In this document: piece by piece, positions 15,456 through 28,440 of the stretch | Position numbering within the stretch: position 1 is the stretch's first letter | How the letters are laid out: every line of letters starts with the position of its first letter | From: Brugia malayi | Lineage: Eukaryota > Nematoda > Chromadorea > Rhabditida > Onchocercidae | Assembly: GCF_000002995.4 (NCBI RefSeq) | Contig: NW_025062479.1 | Location: forward strand, 9,663,721-9,727,720 | Direction of reading: 5' to 3' | Length of the DNA: 64,000 nt | The notes under the pieces: generated by a model | Told to the model about the DNA's origin: nothing | Seen by the model: only the letters and a program-made list of their open reading frames with translations | Databases searched by the model: none | Made by a program: the position numbers and the translations under genes

Positions 15456-18400
15456 TTAAAGTCCCATTTTCTCAGCTACTGCAGCAACTATAGCAGCACC
15501 TTTAGCGCTACCCTCATCCGCTGGTACCAGTTCCCACTAAAACAATAGTGATGTTAAAACATTCAAACATTGTGCACGCACAACGTTGAGTAGAAAACGT
15601 CAATGTGTAATAAAACGTGTTTTTTATTTTATAAATAATATTTTCAAAATTATTTCTCATACTACAAATAAAACAAACCTTGATATTCACAGGAGCCAAA
15701 TCATGCAGTTTGTTCTCCAGTAATGCGAGATAGGTCGGATGAAACTGTACTAATGCGCCACCCACTCCTACTTTTATGTTACTTTGACCAATGTGGCGTA
15801 ATAACGCTGCTATTGCTGAAAATCCATTCGTATGAAAAATATTGGTTGATGTACTAATGACGATGTACTAATCTTTTATTTTCAAGGAAAAATGTTACTT
15901 ACTGACAGTGCTGGCAATCCTATTCTATGGTAAAAACTCTCTTCTAAGTATATATCTGTAAAAATCTGTGGATGAAAACTGTAATATAAAACATTTGAAA
16001 GGAATATCAAACCAGCAGCAACAATAGCAGCAGATCTCTGAGATACCGCATGGCATACTTCATGGATGATCTCATAATCAGCTGTACAGTGACTAGGCGC
16101 ATCAAGTTCATCACATATCCGTCGACAAATTTTAAAACTCCCTTCTTCATCTCTGAAAATCCATTCATGTGTAAAAAATTACCACAGTATTATTTTATAA
16201 TACAATATGGATCCTTTAATTGATCTCTGGGTACTATTTAGCAGTGTTTATAGCGATGTACAGAAATTTTTCCAGTATTCCAGCAGTTGCCACACCATAA
16301 AAATGAGTCTTTCTGAAACGCAAACAACATTCTTAGACTATACCACATAATTATATCATACTGTACTATATGCTGGTAGTGATGAAAATACAAAAATCCG
16401 TGCATTATTCTAATAACAAGATGACATCCTAGATTTTCACTTCATAGTAAACAAAAAATGTTTGCAAAAAAACCTGCCTCAAAATTTCAGAAATGTATTT
16501 AGTTGGAAAGGAATCCACTTCACCCAGTTTTTCACAAGATTTTCCACTAAACAATTGTCCATCTAATGTAAATTGCATGAGGATACGGCGTACCAATTCG
16601 CCGAGGTATAAAGCTCCAGTCAGTTTATCAATCCTGTAAATAAATAATGCCTAAGTACCAATTTTTCTTCTGAAATCTCTAGAAAATAACGCCTAAAAGC
16701 TCACTTAATAAATAGATTTTTACGCTGTTTGTTTTGATGTTTAAAGATATATTCACAGTACCTAACAGTAATGTGCAAATTTATGCCATTTATTTCACAC
16801 TAATAATGCTTACATTTGTTTGCCTTTATGAACCGATACTTCATCAATGTCCCGATCGAACTGCGTTAAAACAGCTGCTAATTCACCCTGTAATATACAT
16901 TCAATTTCTTAATGCTACTTTAACTACTCCAATTACCACTGTGAACACAAAAAAAAAAAAAAATTCTTTGAGTACACTGTACTGTTAAATAAACCTCAGC
17001 ATCTCACATCATGTCATACGATAACTGGCCGCTACTATTAAAGAGTTAAGCTGTACATTTTCTACGATAAAATTTTGTAGTTCTAGATTACCTTTTCACC
17101 AAATTCTTCCCACTCAGTAACAACCACCATTTTGTCAAATTTATATCCAGAAGCAGCAGCATTGAATTTCTTGATTTTCGCAGTATCTTCCAGGTATGAT
17201 GAATTACAACTGAAAGTTAGAAAATGCACAGAATTCAATTCTTTTATCTTCATCACCCATTCTTACTTGCGTTCATTTTTTTGCTAGTAAAAAAGTACCA
17301 CATCCTATCCCATATATTGCTTTCCGATAAAGGAAATTGAAATAAAATAAAAAGATAAAAATTACCCGTAACCAATGACAACACCAACGACACATTCTTG
17401 ACCGTATTTGTAAGCAGTTGCAGCTAACTGACCGACGGTGTCATTCATTACTACTTCAATTTTCACATTTGTTAGCTGAAATAAAACCAGAGGTAAATTT
17501 TGATAGCCTATAAGAAATTCCGACATTAATACATCGGCGTTAGATAATTAAAAGTAAAGGATCACAGAGCTATAGCTATAGAGCAGACAAACCATGTTTA
17601 ATTCGAGAGCTTCTTCCAGAAGTTTGACTACATCTTTTTGCAGGCAGTCCTTTATATCAAAGCCTTTTGTCCACCAAAGCAGCCGCGCTGAGCGTATTGA
17701 AAGCAGCTCGCATGGGTAGGAGAAAACAAAACCGACCGGGAGTGAAGCATTTAATAGATTTACTTCGTTGAGGAATTTCATCAGGCAATTGACTATGAAT
17801 GTAAACAGCTATAACAACATATATGATTTGAAATACAATCTTAAAAAACCTGAAAGCAAGTGTGGTATATGAATTATATGTTTGAAGACCTAACGGCTGC
17901 AAAGCATAAAACAGTACAAAATCTCTTAAAAAAGTCTAACCTGATCTCCAGTTCCTTTCATAACAGAAGCTGGGAAAACATAATTATGGTTAATCTGTTC
18001 TGGTTCTTGGTTACTTCCTTTCAACGTTAGCAACATAATACGCAAGTTCCTCCCACTCAAGTCAATTGCAATGTATTTACCTATCTCTGAAATTTCAAAA
18101 AAATATTTGGAAAAGTTTATAAATATATATGTACACATATATGTTAACCAACCAACCATTCCCATCAGGTAAAGCAGGGACGAAAGAAGGTAACATGGCA
18201 ATTGATGATTTCGAAGCACCTCCTTCGAGACCTTGAACAAGTTCATCCTGTATTTTTTCACTAATTTCATGCAGTACTCCATCCTGAAATAAAATACATC
18301 TCCAACACAAATAATTCTTATAACAATTTACTGGCAATACTTTTTTATCCACAAAACTATTCAAAGAAAAAAAAACTGCATAACTGCGCTTTTAACAAAA

Positions 18401-19252
18401 GCATTATTGATGAATGATGTCAAGAAGTTGAAATACTCTAAGACAATAATTATGCACGATATGTAGTCGATAACCAACTGAAGAGAAGAAAATTGCACCA
18501 TTTTGATTAATTCTTTGTAATGGTATGAAAAACATTATCGTAAGACAGTTCCACCAAGTGAAGAATGATTTGATAAGTCAGACGAAACGGAATTGTTGAA
18601 AAAAGATATTAAAAGACCTTTTCTTGAACTATGGATAATGCACACTATCAACAAAACATTTGTTGGTCTTCTTTATCAACAAAATATTCGTTAGTTGGAA
18701 GGCCTCATGCACAACGATACAGAAAAATGTGACAGAAAAAGAGGGAATTACAAAAAGAAGGAATATATGTGAAACATTAGCGACCGTTAAATTTACAACT
18801 TGATAGCAACACTCATCAGCAGCAGGATGTTATAGAGATGCCGTATTACTAAACTATGACAAAAACTTCACTTTGTTTTCTAATTAGTTATTCTATTGCT
18901 GCCTTCCAGTAAACAGTTATTTAAGAAAGCATATATCAGTTTTCCGACATATCAGAATAAAACTGACAACGAAATTGCACCTGTTCCTAGTCATCTTGCA
19001 ATCCGCGCAGACATTATCTGTATATTTCTTACTGTGAATAATTCTTGTGAGTCATCCTGTGCATGTTAATCGAATATACAGTGTAGAATAAATAGAAAAG
19101 TGAAAACAAAAGTGTTGATAAAAACAGCATGAGAAAAGGAAAGACAAATTCACACTCTCGATCGGTATTTTCTTAGAATAAATTTAAATAAATGTATGAA
19201 CCTCAATATAAAACTGTTCAAGCGTTTTACCAACTTCTTCTGGCAATGTCAT
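15456..19252 (-). CDS. hexokinase (11 exons, 451 aa)
   Basis: Phosphorylates glucose and related hexoses with ATP, the first step of glycolysis; cytosolic. Exons: 19202-19252, 18157-18283, 17941-18086, 17593-17808, 17366-17475, 17092-17209, 16814-16887, 16478-16633, 16013-16152, 15679-15815, 15456-15536. They sum to 1356 bases with every phase matching. Recognisable family motifs in order: KSSIAMLPSFV, GTGDQLF, the sugar loop GFVFSYPC, WWTKGF, the catalytic-Asp motif NDTVGQ, TEWEEFG, LYLGELVRR, and GSAKGAA near the C-terminus. The first ATG follows an acceptor by two bases, suggesting spliced-leader addition. Oddities: the first phosphate loop reads DLSGRNLR where the family has DLGGTNFR; the usual FEKM glutamate is Asp (MIDKL); and intron 8 needs a GC donor. 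The length is that of a single-domain invertebrate hexokinase. Family assignment is secure; normal activity is not. Confidence 0.93.
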
Positions 19253-22191
19253 AACTGTTGGAAATAGAAACAATATCTGAAAATAGATAGAAAGGCCGTC
19301 AAGTGTCAATAAACTCGACATTCATATCGCAATAACATAATTCATTTCGCTTGAAAACCGAATCCTAATTTACATTTAACATGGTAACATATTTGTAATG
19401 TTAAGCTCGGTATCTGTGCTCCTTTAACACAATGCCTTTAACATGGCTACACTTTATCAAAAATGATATTGGCACTAAGTTTAAAGTCTTAAAATAAGCT
19501 GCAAATATGTCACATTTAAATTCCAAGGAAAAAACGTACGGTCTTATACTTCTGAAGCTTTACAAAGTTTGCTAATATATAAATTTGCAAGTTAATATGA
19601 TTAAAAAGGAAATCGAACCACTGAATAGGAAGTTTGATTCCATTTGTGCCTTATCTACTGGAAATCCTGCATCAAAATCCATCTGCTCATTGTGTTCAAA
19701 CCAATCAATTACAATCGTAAAGAAACAACTGCGTAGTATGTTCGGATCACAAAAACATGGAGAGGAAAAGGGTCCTAACGTCTTGTATATATCCATGACG
19801 TTTTGTGTCAAGTGGTCCGATTATAATCCTGTTATTTCTTAAGTGACTATTCTTTATGATAAAATACATAAAGGAGATGGCATATAAAAACATAATTGAA
19901 GAACTAACATCCAGAGGAATGTGTATCACTAATTGTCGAGAATCTACGGCCGAGCGTGATATGCCATAATTATTGACCAAATGGTTATGATGTATTTCAA
20001 GTCAGAAATGGCCAAAAATGCATGGAAGATTCGAAACGATATAAAGTTAAGGAAACACCCACCAACGCATCTTGTGTTCATTCCGGAACTCAGTATACCG
20101 AAAACTTTTGAGTTATATACCAAAAATCAAGTAACCGGCCAATTTAACGGAAAAAGATGAACACCCTTTCAAGCCGATACAGAACAGCTGTAATAATCCC
20201 CTACGAACAAACAACAAGATTCATCGACTGAAACAAGCCATTGAAACGATGCCAAAACTTTCAGAGGAATACTTCAAAACCTATTTGAAAGAAAGCAGCG
20301 TCCTATATCACTTAAAAGTGCCTCAACTATCATTGCTATTAATATCCTTGATTCCGGATATATGACGAAATGTAATATACCATCATTATTAATGAAAGGT
20401 TTGTGAGACCATAAAATCCTTTCTAAATTAACAGAGAAGAAAGAAGGAAAGAAGAATGAAAGTATTCTGCCTCTCATTAACATTATAGCTATTTCACAGG
20501 AAGAAGAGCAGAATATTTGTTGTATTTGTACTACGGAACACCGGATTATCGGAAATTAAAAGTAAGCAAACTATTAGGGATGACGGGAAAATGGAATCAA
20601 AACAAGTAATTAATGATTAATCGAATTAGTTGCATTGTTAGTAAAGGTATACGTATCAAAGGTGTGTAACTGGATAAAGATGGAAAAATAGTAAAGGAAA
20701 TTCAAGTGAGGGCGAAATGAAAAGTGGAGTGCGGAGAAGGTTAGAATGATATAAATGTGACAAATTGTCTGCTTGCCTCTTATTTACTTATGAAATATGC
20801 TATTATAAAAACATGTAAAGGGATATATACTTATGCCATATGGAAAGTAAAATCGAAATGATTAAACTAAAAGGACTTATAATGGCATATGCCAAAAGAC
20901 TATTCTATTGTTCAAAGTGGCAAAATTGAAAAATAAGAAGAGAATGTGAGATTTATTGGATTGAAAAATAAGTAATATCATCTCATCCTTTTGCAAATTA
21001 TTTTCTTAACAATAAACCTATACATAGTTTCACATACACATATACCCGCACATACACACAAGTATATATAATATAGAGATTGAAAAAGAGTTTTGTGACG
21101 GATCAGTCATAAAATGTACATATAAATGAATAGATGGGTAAGCATAAAATGAGAAGCATAAGCTGTTAATTAGTCCAACGTTGATATAAACGTTTCTTTG
21201 CAATGAATGTCATAAGATTGAAGAGGAAAAGGGGAGAGAGGACGCTACAACATGAAATTGCTTCATTGATTCCACTGCATAACATATATGCTTAAACTTT
21301 AAACATAAACATTAATTACACATACATATGCGTTAAACAAGGCCGGAATTATTCATTAGCAAGGTGTTATTGAATGAATGAAGTTTTTAAAGGGACTTTG
21401 TTGTATTATAAAATGATTGTCATTTTAATAGTTAATTGGATTTAATCAAATCTTATAATACACTATTTTTTATCAAACGAAATGATTAATACATCCAATG
21501 CGAAAATATATTATTACACAAGCAATTTGATTCCTTAGATGATAGGAAGAATATAGCATAAAACAATCATTTCTCTCCTACTTTTTTCTCTTTTTCCTTT
21601 TCGATAATCCATTAATTCCCGAAAGAACTGATCTTTTAGCCGGAAACAACTCACCTCAATGGCCTGTACTTATTCCATTTCACTGAACGGCCAACATAAT
21701 CACATCATCATCGATAGTTTCTCAAATTTCGAATCGACGACAATATGTCATTTCCCTCTTTTCGGTCATCATGCTGATGCTAAATCACCCTTTTGTATGT
21801 TATGCATCAAAGTGATATTTCCTTACTATTTACATTGCGAGAGAAGATGTCATCCTTTCAATTCTTTTTTCTTCTCTCGCTCGACCTTTTCCAGTTTTTT
21901 GCTGATTTCATCGATGCTTTCCCCTCATTAATTTTCTATTAGTTCATGCTTTACAAGTAAGACTAATATAATTTATTATCGAGGAATATAATTAAAATGA
22001 AACAAATCGCTTTGTAATCCATACATTACCTAACAACAGTATTATTTCTTCTTTATAGCTAGTTGTTAATTCCTCCTCTGAAACATGCCTTTCACTTTTC
22101 CCGAGAGTCATCCAATTCTTTCGATATTACGCTACGGTTCTTTTCATTCCGTTCTTCTTGAGTAATCCATTGGTATCTCGGTTGACTAGCT
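19253..22191. other. intergenic region between hexokinase and transporter genes
   Basis: Holds the hexokinase 5' flank and the transporter 3' flank. Overlapping open frames on both strands at 19572-19980 look somewhat coding but match no family I recognise and have no convincing splice partners. Otherwise AT-rich with short CA/TA runs near 21040-21070. Confidence 0.5.
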
Positions 22192-25100
22192 TCAGTTGGA
22201 AACTACTGTAGCTTGTGTATTTAAGCTGTGTGTTGAGGTTTTTGAACTGGGTGCCGACCACCACTGCCGCTCACTGGATCCCCAGATTGTAAACACTACA
22301 ACTGGTAAGGCTGCTACTATGCCGGACACATAAAATACCTGAAATTTGGGTTTTTTTAAAAAGTAAACTATGTAAAACGGATAACTTATTAACAAGAGAA
22401 CAGTAGCATTTATAACATCTACTCTTTCTGAACATGAAGTATCCATTGTAATGTCACTTCCTACTACAATGCCATTTATATAGTCAAATTCTAGTGTCTT
22501 ACTTCAAAAACACTGCTTTTACAGTCAATTCAAAACATACCTTAGCCCATTCATCCGCTGTACCATGCTGTACAATATGCTTCGTGAGAAGTTTATTACC
22601 GATGCCAAACCATGCAACAAAAAAAAAGGAAATACCTGTGATGATACCTGAATACGGTGGCGCAAGTTGCACCAAAGCCGTTTGTACGCCCGGAGTATGT
22701 AAACCTAAAACAACATTATTATCATAATAAACTGTCAGCTAATCTCGAACGAACAGCACGTCAAACAGCCTATATGCATCCTTCAAGAAAAAAGAAGAAA
22801 ACAGATGTTAGATTCTATACAACTTTTTCGTGGAACATTAAAATATTTACAATCCTTTTACAGAAACATCATGCATGTAACATTTTGACACTATATCTTA
22901 GATTAGCAATCAGAAATGCATTCTAATCAAGATCTTATTAGTTATTTCTCTACCATATCTCAGAGAGAGAGAAAATTCATTCAAAACATGTGAATCGTGA
23001 AGTTAGAAATAGACTTTAGACCAAATTATGAACATGTAAAATGATAAAATTAAATACAAACCAGCAAAAAGCATTCCGCAACATAAAGGAATTGTTGCAA
23101 AAGAAGATCGTTCTCGGTCAAACTGTGGTACCGTAATGATGCACAGTGACAGTCCTGCTGATGCAATACCGTTGAATATCTGTAAATGTTTATTTTTTTT
23201 GTTCAGTACTGCTTATTGATGTTGATGTGATAACTAAATTTTCTTTCCTTTTTTTTTTTTTTTTTTTCTTTTTTTTTCAAACAATAACTCCATATTAGCA
23301 GGATAGGACAGGAAAAAAATGGGAAAGTTTCGGAAGAAAAAATATTTGAGATTCGTATTCATTCAAAAGCAATTCAAAATATCTTGGTATGGCCATATTT
23401 CCACTTGATTCCTAATATAACTGGCTATTTCAATCGTTTGTGAAGAAAAGCAGTAAATAGCAGAGTTACACTTCATTGTTCACTATTATTCATAATTCAC
23501 AAAAAGTACCTTACAAATAGTAGTTTTAGTCCAGCCAGTGTGTTTTATGAGCCAGATTGAAAAGCTAGAAGAAAAAGCTTTGCTTATAAATAAGCAGACT
23601 ATTGGAAACGCTGAAGCTATTCCATTCTTGGCAGGTGCAAAGTGCAACACGTCACGCATATAATTAGGCAAGAATTGCAGCATGATAACAAGTGGATATT
23701 CATGGCATATAAGCGCAAAGATTCCTGCCCATAATGCCGACGATCGAACAATTGCAGACCACGGTGTGTGACGTGAAGCGGTACGTTTACCGATTGATTC
23801 GCATGCTATCCTAAAATTTATTCAAAATCAAAAATATCCAAGAAACTGAGATTCCACTAAACAGTTAGCTTTTTCTGCTCTACAAAATATGATTTGATGA
23901 TTTATTATTTAGATGGGAACAGCTAATGATTTGGGTTTATTTCAAAACATGATGGATAGATTGTTACAAGCTTCAGTCAAGATCCAAAATTGTTGCTTTT
24001 TTTTTTGTATTTGTTAATGAGGACTAAATGATTTGAAACATCAACAGTCTGACTAGTAAGGTGAAATATCGATAATTATGATGAATAAGATCTGAATGAT
24101 GCAATTTAGGCTGTGGAGAAAGGTCAAAGAAACAGAAAACCAGGCCTCCTGTGTGTGTGTGGAATGATTTAAAGTCATAAAAGAAAACCTGCTTTCGATA
24201 AATATCTGTTCTCGACGTGATATACAGTACTGCTTGGAAGGTTTGTCAGCTCCCATCGGAATCCAGAATAACGCAACTAATATAGAAATCAATCCACTAA
24301 GATAGAATATAGCAGGCCAACCATTCATGATATCTTTACGTGTACACAAGTAACCAGCTGTTGGCAGAATAAATAATGTACCTAAAAATGAAGTTATCCT
24401 GTACAACCTATTCATTTTCAGATAGCTGAAAGTTATTTTTATGAACTGTGTAAAATTTATTCCTGAAAACGTATTTCTGTACCAGAAAGAAAGAGTTCCA
24501 TTAAATAACTATTTATGAAATGTTTCCCTAAACCATCCCCTTCTATTATTTTCGCTTATTTCATCTGAGTTTAATTTTATTCAAGTCTGTTTAAGCCCAT
24601 TGGTTATTGCAACATAATTCTCCATAGCTAATCTCGAAAGTAATCCAGAAACCAAGTTTATTGAGTATCATCATCACGAATGTCAAATACAAGCAATATG
24701 AAGCATTCATGTTATTAATTATGTAGATCAATCATATACATATAATGTCAGTATAACGTAAGTTACTACTTTACAAATAGCGTATACGCATAAGTTTTAT
24801 ACCAATTTGTCGGCCACCTGTAACAATACCCAATGCGGCTGCTCGTTCACTTTGTGGGAACCATCGTGTTATCAAAGAACTGGTAGCAGGTGTAAGGCAT
24901 GCGTCCGCTGCGCCAATTGCTAGTCTTGCACCAACTGCATACCATACACTTTCATGTGCCATCACTGGTAGAACTGTATTAGCAATCGCACACAGTAATA
25001 AACTACCACCGATCATCCATTTACCGTTTATCCGATCGGCCCACAGTCCTGTTATCACCATCAGAAGTGAACCGACATTTTGTGCTGCTAATATTATGCC

Positions 25101-25440
25101 TTCCTAAATTTTAAAATATTTTGGAATTTAAATTTTCTTTTTGTTGCATGAACATAAAAAAAGGCAGGAAAAGTTATGTGTTCAGTTGAATAGGATTAAT
25201 AATGGCATAACTTCGCATTTCGGAGCTTTAATTTGGTTTGAGATGTTTATAGTTCATGATAAGAGTGGATTGAAATGAGTTACCATTACCTGCTCACTTC
25301 GCCATTGTAGATCACCTTTATAACCATTTATGGTACAGGATGTCATGCAAATCAATGCTACAGCCATATTTGATGTACTCACTGAAAGTGCAATGAAACA
25401 ACAGCATAAAAGAGCAGCAACCAGTAGCCTGAAATTGGAT
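22192..25440 (-). CDS. SLC17-type organic anion/phosphate transporter (MFS), 5' end unresolved
   Basis: A twelve-helix major-facilitator transporter of the SLC17 group (sialin, VGLUT and Na/phosphate cotransporter relatives), expected in plasma, lysosomal or vesicle membrane. Exons: 25290-25428 (or to 25440), 24803-25103, 24189-24381, 23510-23810, 23062-23179, 22541-22704, 22192-22338. Phases agree throughout, and the last six give 407 residues. Visible family features: GLWADRINGK after TM2, ARLAIGAADA in TM4, TRWFPQSERAAALGI followed by GRQIG, FLPNYMRDVL in the second half, and a closing FYVSGIVAALPVVVFTIWGS helix. The first coding exon with the Met was not found. A 43-base candidate (25767-25809) with a very good donor is in phase but has no ATG. 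The conserved TM1 arginine of the family appears to be Thr here. Substrate cannot be told. Confidence 0.87.
23248..23278. repeat. poly(T) tract
   Basis: A nearly pure T tract inside the transporter intron between exons 23510-23810 and 23062-23179. It has no evident function. Confidence 0.7.
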
Positions 25441-26700
25441 CTGCAATAATTTATTTCAGGAAGAAGTAATCTTTGAAGAGATAGCACACAGTCCTTTTTT
25501 AACAAAACGATTGGGAAAGCTTCAAATTTTGACTTTTTTAAATACTCAAAATCTTAAATTATGTATATATAAATAAATCAATATTCTCTTTGAATTTTTA
25601 AAATGTAAATCATTTCATAGTCAGCACAGTTGTTCTCTCCTCCCTTCCTTTTGTTAAGAATTTGTCTCTCTTGTCGCATAACGATAAATGATATGAGTTA
25701 TATTTCTGGCTAGTGTTATTATTGAATCAAATGAAATATTATCCTGTCTAAGTTGTCTATACTTACCACTTTTTCGATATTCTTTTAAGGAAATTAAGAT
25801 TAAATAATGCTGTTATATGAAATGTGGAATGCGGTCCCGAGATATTTCTTCACGTTTATTAAAGAAGACACTTTTAAAGCTATAGTGAAATTTAGAAATA
25901 ATAATATACTATGCTTGAAACAATTCATGATAAATTTTCCTCCATACTTTAATTCTTTTAACTATCTCACAAAAAATTATATTACATTCATTGTTTTCAG
26001 AAATTTTTACAAATTTCTTCTCATTTTTATTCTGAAAGTGTCATATATATCCAATATTTAGATTAATTATCTCACACATGATTGATATAATATCAATGAC
26101 TCTAGGCATCAAAGGACAAGAATAATGGTAATGTGAAACAGGTTTTCTCACTTAAAATATTTATTGAAAAAGGGAAAGAGCAATGCATTGTAATGAAAAT
26201 TTGTTTCATTCTTCGTGTTTTCTCCTTCATGAACTATAAATGTAAAGATTGCAATCAATCACAGTCCAGTTATTTTTCTTTAGTTATTTTGTGTCCATGG
26301 ATGAAGTTTAAAAACACAGTAAAATATTCCAAACAATAAAGAACTAGATATTGAACGTAGTTGTGATGTGATATTAAAAGAGGAACAAATGGATTATATT
26401 GGATGAGAAGCGAAAGTGAAGTTAAAAAGAAGACGTGGGATACGTTGTAATTACTGCCTTATCAAATTAAAGTACCATACTATTTAAAATCTTTTAATAA
26501 GATCTCTATTCGATTGTCATTCAGTATCATTTTGAAATAAGTGTTTACGTGTGCCAACTTCCAAATATAGTACTTCTTATTGCTTTCACATATCACAGTA
26601 AAATCCAACCATTTGATATGTAATGTCATTTATTGAAGTTAAAGCAGTTGTTCCAGAGGAGTTTATATCAGCGGTCAAAGGGCAAGAGAAAAAAGATAAT
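25441..26700. other. intergenic region upstream of transporter
   Basis: AT-rich. It probably includes the missing 5' exon and promoter of the SLC17 gene, but no ATG exon in phase could be chosen. No other gene seen. Confidence 0.4.
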
Positions 26701-26723
26701 AGATGAAAGTTTACGAGGTTAAC

Positions 26724-27497
26724 TTAAACTAATAATTTAATAAAGAAATTAAGTAAAAAATTAAAAAAAAATTGGATTATTTCGCCGCAAAACGCTTCAC
26801 GCTCACATTTCCGGTTTCTTTTGAGATATAAGTAAGAGATGCGTATAAAAAAGGCATACCTAATGGACGGGAAAAGTACGAAAGGCTGGGAAGCACTAAT
26901 TTCGTCACAATCGACAAGACTTTCGCAGATATATCGTGAGGAATCCAAACTACTAATTTCAAATATGGGACTATGCCATGGATGGTAATCAACGGAACAG
27001 TTTTTCCTTAGTTTTGATATTGACAGTGGGTCTTGCACGGGTTTGAAATCTGATTTAACGATACTACGCTTCAATTCTATTAAATCTGACTTGCTTAATG
27101 AATATGCACAGTGCTTAGATGCATTGAACTTGGTACCCTCCAATAACTTCTTGGATGTAGTAACAAAATCCGGTTCCGGTACTACACTGGATAGGGGACA
27201 AGTGTTATCCAGCTTCAGTGACATACCCTCAAATACTGCGGAAAGCACCATTGTTGCGCATTTTTCAGCAGCATCACTGAAAACGATCACTTTCTCATTG
27301 TTATCCAGGGAGAACAAGATGGAATCAGCAGCAGTAGTAGTAGAAGTTGCGTTATTTAAGTCAATACTTGCAGAAGGTACATGTCCAGCACCGTCAATAT
27401 TAGCAGTAAAGATCTCTAGCTTTCTTGGTGATTCTGTTCCATCACCACCACCGCCACTCCTATACACAGTATTCATGCCCTTTGCAGAGGACAACAT
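26724..27497 (-). CDS. uncharacterised Ser/Thr-rich protein, copy A (up to 257 aa)
   Basis: I do not recognise this gene. The longest frame starts at an ATG (MLSSAKGMNT) and runs 257 codons with no stop. Codon use looks coding (many GNN codons, mixed third positions). Composition: a Gly-rich stretch (SGGGGDG) near residue 20, a Thr/Ala tract (TSTTTAAD) near residue 55, then a charged segment rich in Lys and Ser; no clear domain or membrane helix. A good donor lies at about 26859 (CCATTAG before GTATGCC), so the last about 45 codons may be intron. The first 196 codons lie inside the 754-bp repeat shared with 32494-33247, so this may be a host gene fragment or carried by a mobile element. The opposite strand also has a 173-codon frame (27043-27564). 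Confidence 0.45.
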   Translation of the reverse strand: MLSSAKGMNTVYRSGGGGDGTESPRKLEIFTANIDGAGHVPSASIDLNNATSTTTAADSILFSLDNNEKVIVFSDAAEKCATMVLSAVFEGMSLKLDNTCPLSSVVPEPDFVTTSKKLLEGTKFNASKHCAYSLSKSDLIELKRSIVKSDFKPVQDPLSISKLRKNCSVDYHPWHSPIFEISSLDSSRYICESLVDCDEISASQPFVLFPSIRYAFFIRISYLYLKRNRKCEREAFCGEIIQFFFNFLLNFFIKLLV

Positions 27498-27664
27498 AAT
27501 AGTCAATTGTAATCTGAATAGACTGTGTAGTCGCAAATCGACAACTCGTGCCTTCCACTACTAATTGTTTTGTTCCGGATGCTTGTGACGGCCTCTTCCT
27601 GGCAAGGGACAAATACAATACAGACAAAACGTGTGTCTATGTGTGTGTTCATATGTATGTCTGT
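26911..27664. repeat. 754-bp direct repeat unit D, copy A
   Basis: Matches 32494-33247 base for base in the parts compared. There is no length change (constant offset of 5583), and the encoded peptides on both strands are identical. Left border: at TCGACAAGAC, unique sequence lies to the left. Right border: inside a TG-rich microsatellite, which continues in this copy but is cut off in the other. Confidence 0.93.
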
Positions 27665-27744
27665 GTATTTGTATGTATGTCTGTGTACGTGCATATACGT
27701 ACGTATGTGTGTGTGTCTGTGTGCGTGTGTACGTATGTATTTTC
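27632..27744. repeat. TG/GTAT-rich microsatellite
   Basis: Imperfect (TG)n, TATG and GTACG repeats. They produce Val/Cys/Tyr-rich frames on the plus strand that are not genes. The edge of repeat unit D falls inside it at 27664. Confidence 0.85.
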
Positions 27745-28440
27745 GTTACAACGAGAGCCGTGCTCTACCCAATTCCAACTTGTGATTTCTCATTTTCCGG
27801 AAACTCATGGCTACCAGTTGTTCCCACCCAGTTTCAATAAGTTACCCCGTATGATTAACTTATAGCGTCGACATATCTTCATTTTCTTTTTTTCGTCTTT
27901 AATTGTATGGTCTTTTATTAGAAATTAAATTTCTAATATATATAATAATATTAGAAATTAAGAAAGCGCACATGTGACATTTTGGTCGAAATACATATAT
28001 TTATATATCCTAATATATTCCAATAAATTTGCACTAGAGACTGTGTTAGGCTTATGTGCAATGTAACTATTATCAAACGACTGATCATTCCTGATAATCT
28101 TGATACGATCGTGACGAAATTTCAAACTGAAAGGATATTGATATTGTTTACTGAACAGTTGTGAATAATGTAAGAATGCTGGTGGAAGAACTGAAAGAAG
28201 GCGAAGGAATGGATTCGTCTTTCGGTTTACTAATTATGGCTTTTTCCGGAAGTTTATCCAGAAAAGAAGAAAGTGATTGCATGATGGGCTGATATTGGTT
28301 CTTATGACTGATTCCGCAAATGACAATTAAGATAAAAGCATTTTAGTGAAACGACTGACTATTTCAACATATACTACCAATTCAAGCTTTATGTTGTAAC
28401 TAACATCATAAGGTACACTGATCAGTGTTCAATGAATTCA

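Noticed and set aside
16250..16320. Possible extra hexokinase exon in the intron (acceptor-like GTTTCAG, frame THFYGVATAG)
   Set aside because: It does not match the family at that position and its phase does not fit the neighbouring exons, which already join correctly.
27043..27564. Plus-strand 173-codon ORF inside repeat D (and its twin at 32626-33147)
   Set aside because: Long, but it is the complement of the minus-strand frame, whose codon pattern looks more like real coding; low confidence in both, so only the minus frame was listed.
27570..27840. Plus-strand ORFs rich in Val, Cys and Tyr
   Set aside because: Translations of the TG/GTAT microsatellite, not genes.
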